From Aeromonas sp. FDAARGOS 1405 (GTDB lineage: Bacteria > Pseudomonadota > Gammaproteobacteria > Enterobacterales > Aeromonadaceae): 64,000 bases of DNA. Position 1 is the stretch's first letter; each line of letters begins with the position of its first letter. The position numbers and the translations under genes are program-made. Shown here piece by piece: positions 62,093 to 64,000 of the stretch. The stretch is from positions 1,464,001 through 1,528,000 of the forward strand of contig NZ_CP077311.1 of NCBI RefSeq assembly GCF_019048265.1, written 5' to 3'. The notes below the pieces were generated by a model. The model was not told the origin of the DNA. It did no database searches and saw only the letters and a list, made by a program, of their open reading frames with translations.

Positions 62093-62635
62093 TCAGAAAC
62101 TGGCGGGGGTGTTGGCCGAAATCAGCACGCACTCCTGCTCGCCGCTATTGCGAAAGCGGTGGGGGGTGCGGCTGTCGAAGTAGTAGCCATCCCCGGCGCC
62201 CAGCAGGTAGATCTGCTCGCCCACGGTCACTTCAACCTCGCCCTTGATGACGATGCCGCACTCTTCACCCTCGTGGCTCAGCATGTCGTCGCCGGTGTCG
62301 GCGCCAGGTGGCAGCACCTCCTGCAACATGCCGATGGCGCGGTTGGCTCGGCTGTGCCCGACCAGCCGGTAGCTGATGGGATGCGTGCCGAGATCCGGCA
62401 TATCGGCGGCGCGGAAGATCACTTCGGTGCCCATTTCGGTCTCTTCAGTGAAGAAGCTGGCCAGCGACATGGGGATGCCTTCCAGCACCTTGCGCAGGGA
62501 GGCGACAGAGGGGCTCACCTGATTTTTCTCGATCTGGGAGATAAATCCGTTGGTCACACCGGAGCGCTTGGCCAGCTCGCGCTGGGAGAGGGCTGCCTTG
62601 GTGCGAACCGCCTTGAGGCGGTGACCGATATCCAT
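62093..62635 (-). CDS. puuR: PuuR-like HTH-cupin transcriptional regulator
   Basis: A 180-residue regulator with an Xre-type helix-turn-helix (residues 5-60, LSQRELAKRSGVTNGFISQI) and a C-terminal cupin (about 105-178, HEGEECGIVIKGEVEVTVG). The architecture and length match PuuR, the repressor of putrescine catabolism in E. coli. It sits between puuC and the aminotransferase, reads with puuC, and probably represses both promoters. The effector may be putrescine or a related amine. Confidence 0.82.
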   Translation of the reverse strand: MDIGHRLKAVRTKAALSQRELAKRSGVTNGFISQIEKNQVSPSVASLRKVLEGIPMSLASFFTEETEMGTEVIFRAADMPDLGTHPISYRLVGHSRANRAIGMLQEVLPPGADTGDDMLSHEGEECGIVIKGEVEVTVGEQIYLLGAGDGYYFDSRTPHRFRNSGEQECVLISANTPASF

Positions 62636-62653
62636 CTATAGACACTCCTTGAC

Positions 62654-62802
62654 TGTTTACTATTATTAAAATTGTGTTAAATATCTTATACCACCCTGCT
62701 GATGCGTCTAGCTAGGGGTGGCACCAGACAGGGCGATAACGGGCCCTTTTTTATGGATTCAGGTGTTTAATTTAATAGGCATTGGCCGACAGTTGCTAAA
62801 CA
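62654..62802. promoter_or_regulatory. puuR-aminotransferase divergent promoter region
   Basis: TGTTTA occurs at 62654-62659 and TGTTTAAT at 62764-62771; TGCTAAACA at 62794-62802 is the inverted partner and an exact copy of the 9-mer at 62012. The region is AT-rich and should hold both promoters. Confidence 0.45.
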
Positions 62803-62821
62803 CCTTAAGGATGAGGTGACC

Positions 62822-64000
62822 ATGAAACCGATCAGCGACATCAATACGCCCTCCGACATGTCCGCCTTCTGGATGCCGTTCACCGCCAACCAGCAGTTCA
62901 AGGCGGCGCCGCGTATCCTGAAGTCGGCAGAGGGGATGTATTATCACTCAGAGGATGGCCGCAAGATACTGGATGGCACAGCCGGACTCTGGTGTTGCAA
63001 CGCGGGCCATGGTCGGCGCGAGATTGCCGAGGCGGTCTCCCAGCAGATTTCCCACCTCGATTTTGCCCCCACTTTCCAGATGGGCCACCCCCTGCCGTTT
63101 GAGCTGGCCAACCGGCTGGTGGAGATCGCCCCCAAGGGGTTTGGCCACGTCTTCTATACCAACTCAGGTTCCGAGTCGGTCGATACCGCGCTCAAGATTG
63201 CGCTGGCCTGGCAGCGGGCTCGCGGTCAGGGCACCCGCACCCGGCTGATTGGCCGCGAGCGTGGCTATCACGGGGTCGGCTTTGGCGGCATCTCTGTGGG
63301 GGGGATTCCCGGCAACCGCAAGTGGTTCGGCTCCCTGCTGACCGGGGTGGATCATCTGCCCCATACCCTCAACATCGCCAAAAACGCCTTCACCAAAGGG
63401 CTGCCCGAGGAGGATGTGGCGCTGGCCGACGAGCTGGAGAAGATCGTCTTTCTACACGATGCCAGCAATATCGCGGCGGTGATCGTCGAACCCATCGCTG
63501 GCAGTACCGGCGTGCTGATGCCCCCCAAAGGCTACCTCAAGCGGCTGCGGGAGATCTGTACCAAGCATGGCATCCTGCTGATTTTTGACGAGGTGATCAC
63601 CGGTTTCGGCCGCCTCGGTTCCCCCTTCGCCGCGCAGGAGTTCGATGTCATTCCCGACATGATCACCTGCGCCAAGGGGCTCACCAACGGCGCCATCCCC
63701 ATGGGGGCGGTGCTGGTGCAGAAGCACATTTATGACGACATGATGGCGGCAGGCAAGGGGGCCATCGAGCTGTTCCACGGCTACACCTACTCCGGCCATC
63801 CGGTGGCTGCGGCTGCGGGGCTCGCGACCCTCGAGATCTATCGCAACGAGAACCTGCTCAGCCGTGCCGCCGATCTGGCGGGCTACTGGGAGGAGGCGGC
63901 CCATTCGCTGAAGGGCTGCAAGCATGTGAAGGATGTACGCAACTACGGGCTGGTGGCGGGTATCGAGCTGGAGTCCATGCCGGATGCACTGGGCAAACGC
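62822..64000 (+). CDS. Omega-amino acid-pyruvate aminotransferase (partial, runs off the window)
   Basis: The first 393 codons of a class III PLP aminotransferase related to beta-alanine-pyruvate and other omega-amino acid transaminases. FWMPFTANQQFKAAPR at the start, TNSGSESVDTALKIAL, GRERGYHGVGFGGISVGG, the PLP Asp in LLIFDEVITGFGRLG and the PLP lysine in ITCAKGLTNGAIPMG are clear. AAGGATGAGGTG precedes ATG 62822. Family members are about 440-450 residues, so roughly 50 residues are missing. It is divergent from puuR and probably part of the same regulon, feeding aldehydes to the PuuC-type dehydrogenase. Confidence 0.9.
   Translation, partial: MKPISDINTPSDMSAFWMPFTANQQFKAAPRILKSAEGMYYHSEDGRKILDGTAGLWCCNAGHGRREIAEAVSQQISHLDFAPTFQMGHPLPFELANRLVEIAPKGFGHVFYTNSGSESVDTALKIALAWQRARGQGTRTRLIGRERGYHGVGFGGISVGGIPGNRKWFGSLLTGVDHLPHTLNIAKNAFTKGLPEEDVALADELEKIVFLHDASNIAAVIVEPIAGSTGVLMPPKGYLKRLREICTKHGILLIFDEVITGFGRLGSPFAAQEFDVIPDMITCAKGLTNGAIPMGAVLVQKHIYDDMMAAGKGAIELFHGYTYSGHPVAAAAGLATLEIYRNENLLSRAADLAGYWEEAAHSLKGCKHVKDVRNYGLVAGIELESMPDALGKR

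Overview
The window is chromosomal DNA of a gammaproteobacterium. It is mostly G+C-rich, and its gene clusters are arranged much as in Enterobacteria and Vibrios: ebgA-ebgC-ygjI, rph-pyrE with an attenuator, copA-cueR, yihD-srkA-dsbA-yihG, ilvL-ilvGM-ilvE-ilvD-ilvA. Together with ovoA, CcoG and the protein sequences, this points to an Aeromonas or close relative. That is inference; no rRNA or other species marker is present.

Layout. 1-7.4 kb: evolved beta-galactosidase operon (ebgA, ebgC) with two YgjI-type APC transporters flanking ygjH. 7.6-11.9 kb: a BASS-family transporter, the ovothiol enzyme OvoA, and a DUF2807 lipoprotein. 12-15 kb: formaldehyde detoxification (frmA, fghA) with a divergent LysR regulator. 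15-17.6 kb: yicC, rph, pyrE. 17.7-20.6 kb: copper export (copA) and its regulator cueR. 20.7-25.6 kb: a diguanylate cyclase, yihD, ccoG, srkA, dsbA. 25.7-28.7 kb: NAD salvage (pncA-pncB) with divergent nrtR and a TudS/DUF523 gene. 28.6-30.5 kb: two tandem YihG-like acyltransferases.

At 31.2-44.6 kb a 13.3-kb, visibly AT-rich island sits inside comM, flanked by a 6-bp repeat CGGGCA. Removing one copy plus the island restores an in-frame ComM of 504 residues. The island carries a tightly overlapping set of three tyrosine recombinases plus a small coiled-coil protein, resembling the described gamma-mobile-trio (GMT, GmtY/GmtZ/GmtX) and Tn554 TnpABC-type modules. Its cargo is a two-gene Hachiman-like anti-phage system (PD-(D/E)xK nuclease HamA and Ski2-like DExH helicase HamB) followed by two unrecognised genes: a membrane-anchored coiled-coil protein and a 147-residue protein. 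Small proteins, a frameshifted zinc-ribbon gene, a hybrid-looking antitoxin, a long hairpin and a triple 20-bp repeat complete it. The HamAB-membrane-protein block is the most interesting part of the window.

45.5-52.4 kb: a complete isoleucine-valine operon with leader peptide, attenuator, intact ilvG and a short ORF between ilvD and ilvA that copies the ilvD tail. 52.6-57.8 kb: an OmpA porin and mgtA, preceded by a 1.2-kb leader region with a short, acidic, proline-rich ORF that looks like an MgtL-type sensor. 57.9-64 kb: YeeE/YedE family transporter, RarD, a small membrane protein, and an amine/omega-amino-acid catabolic cluster (aldehyde dehydrogenase, PuuR-like regulator, omega-amino acid-pyruvate aminotransferase running off the end of the window). 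No tRNA, rRNA or CRISPR array was seen.
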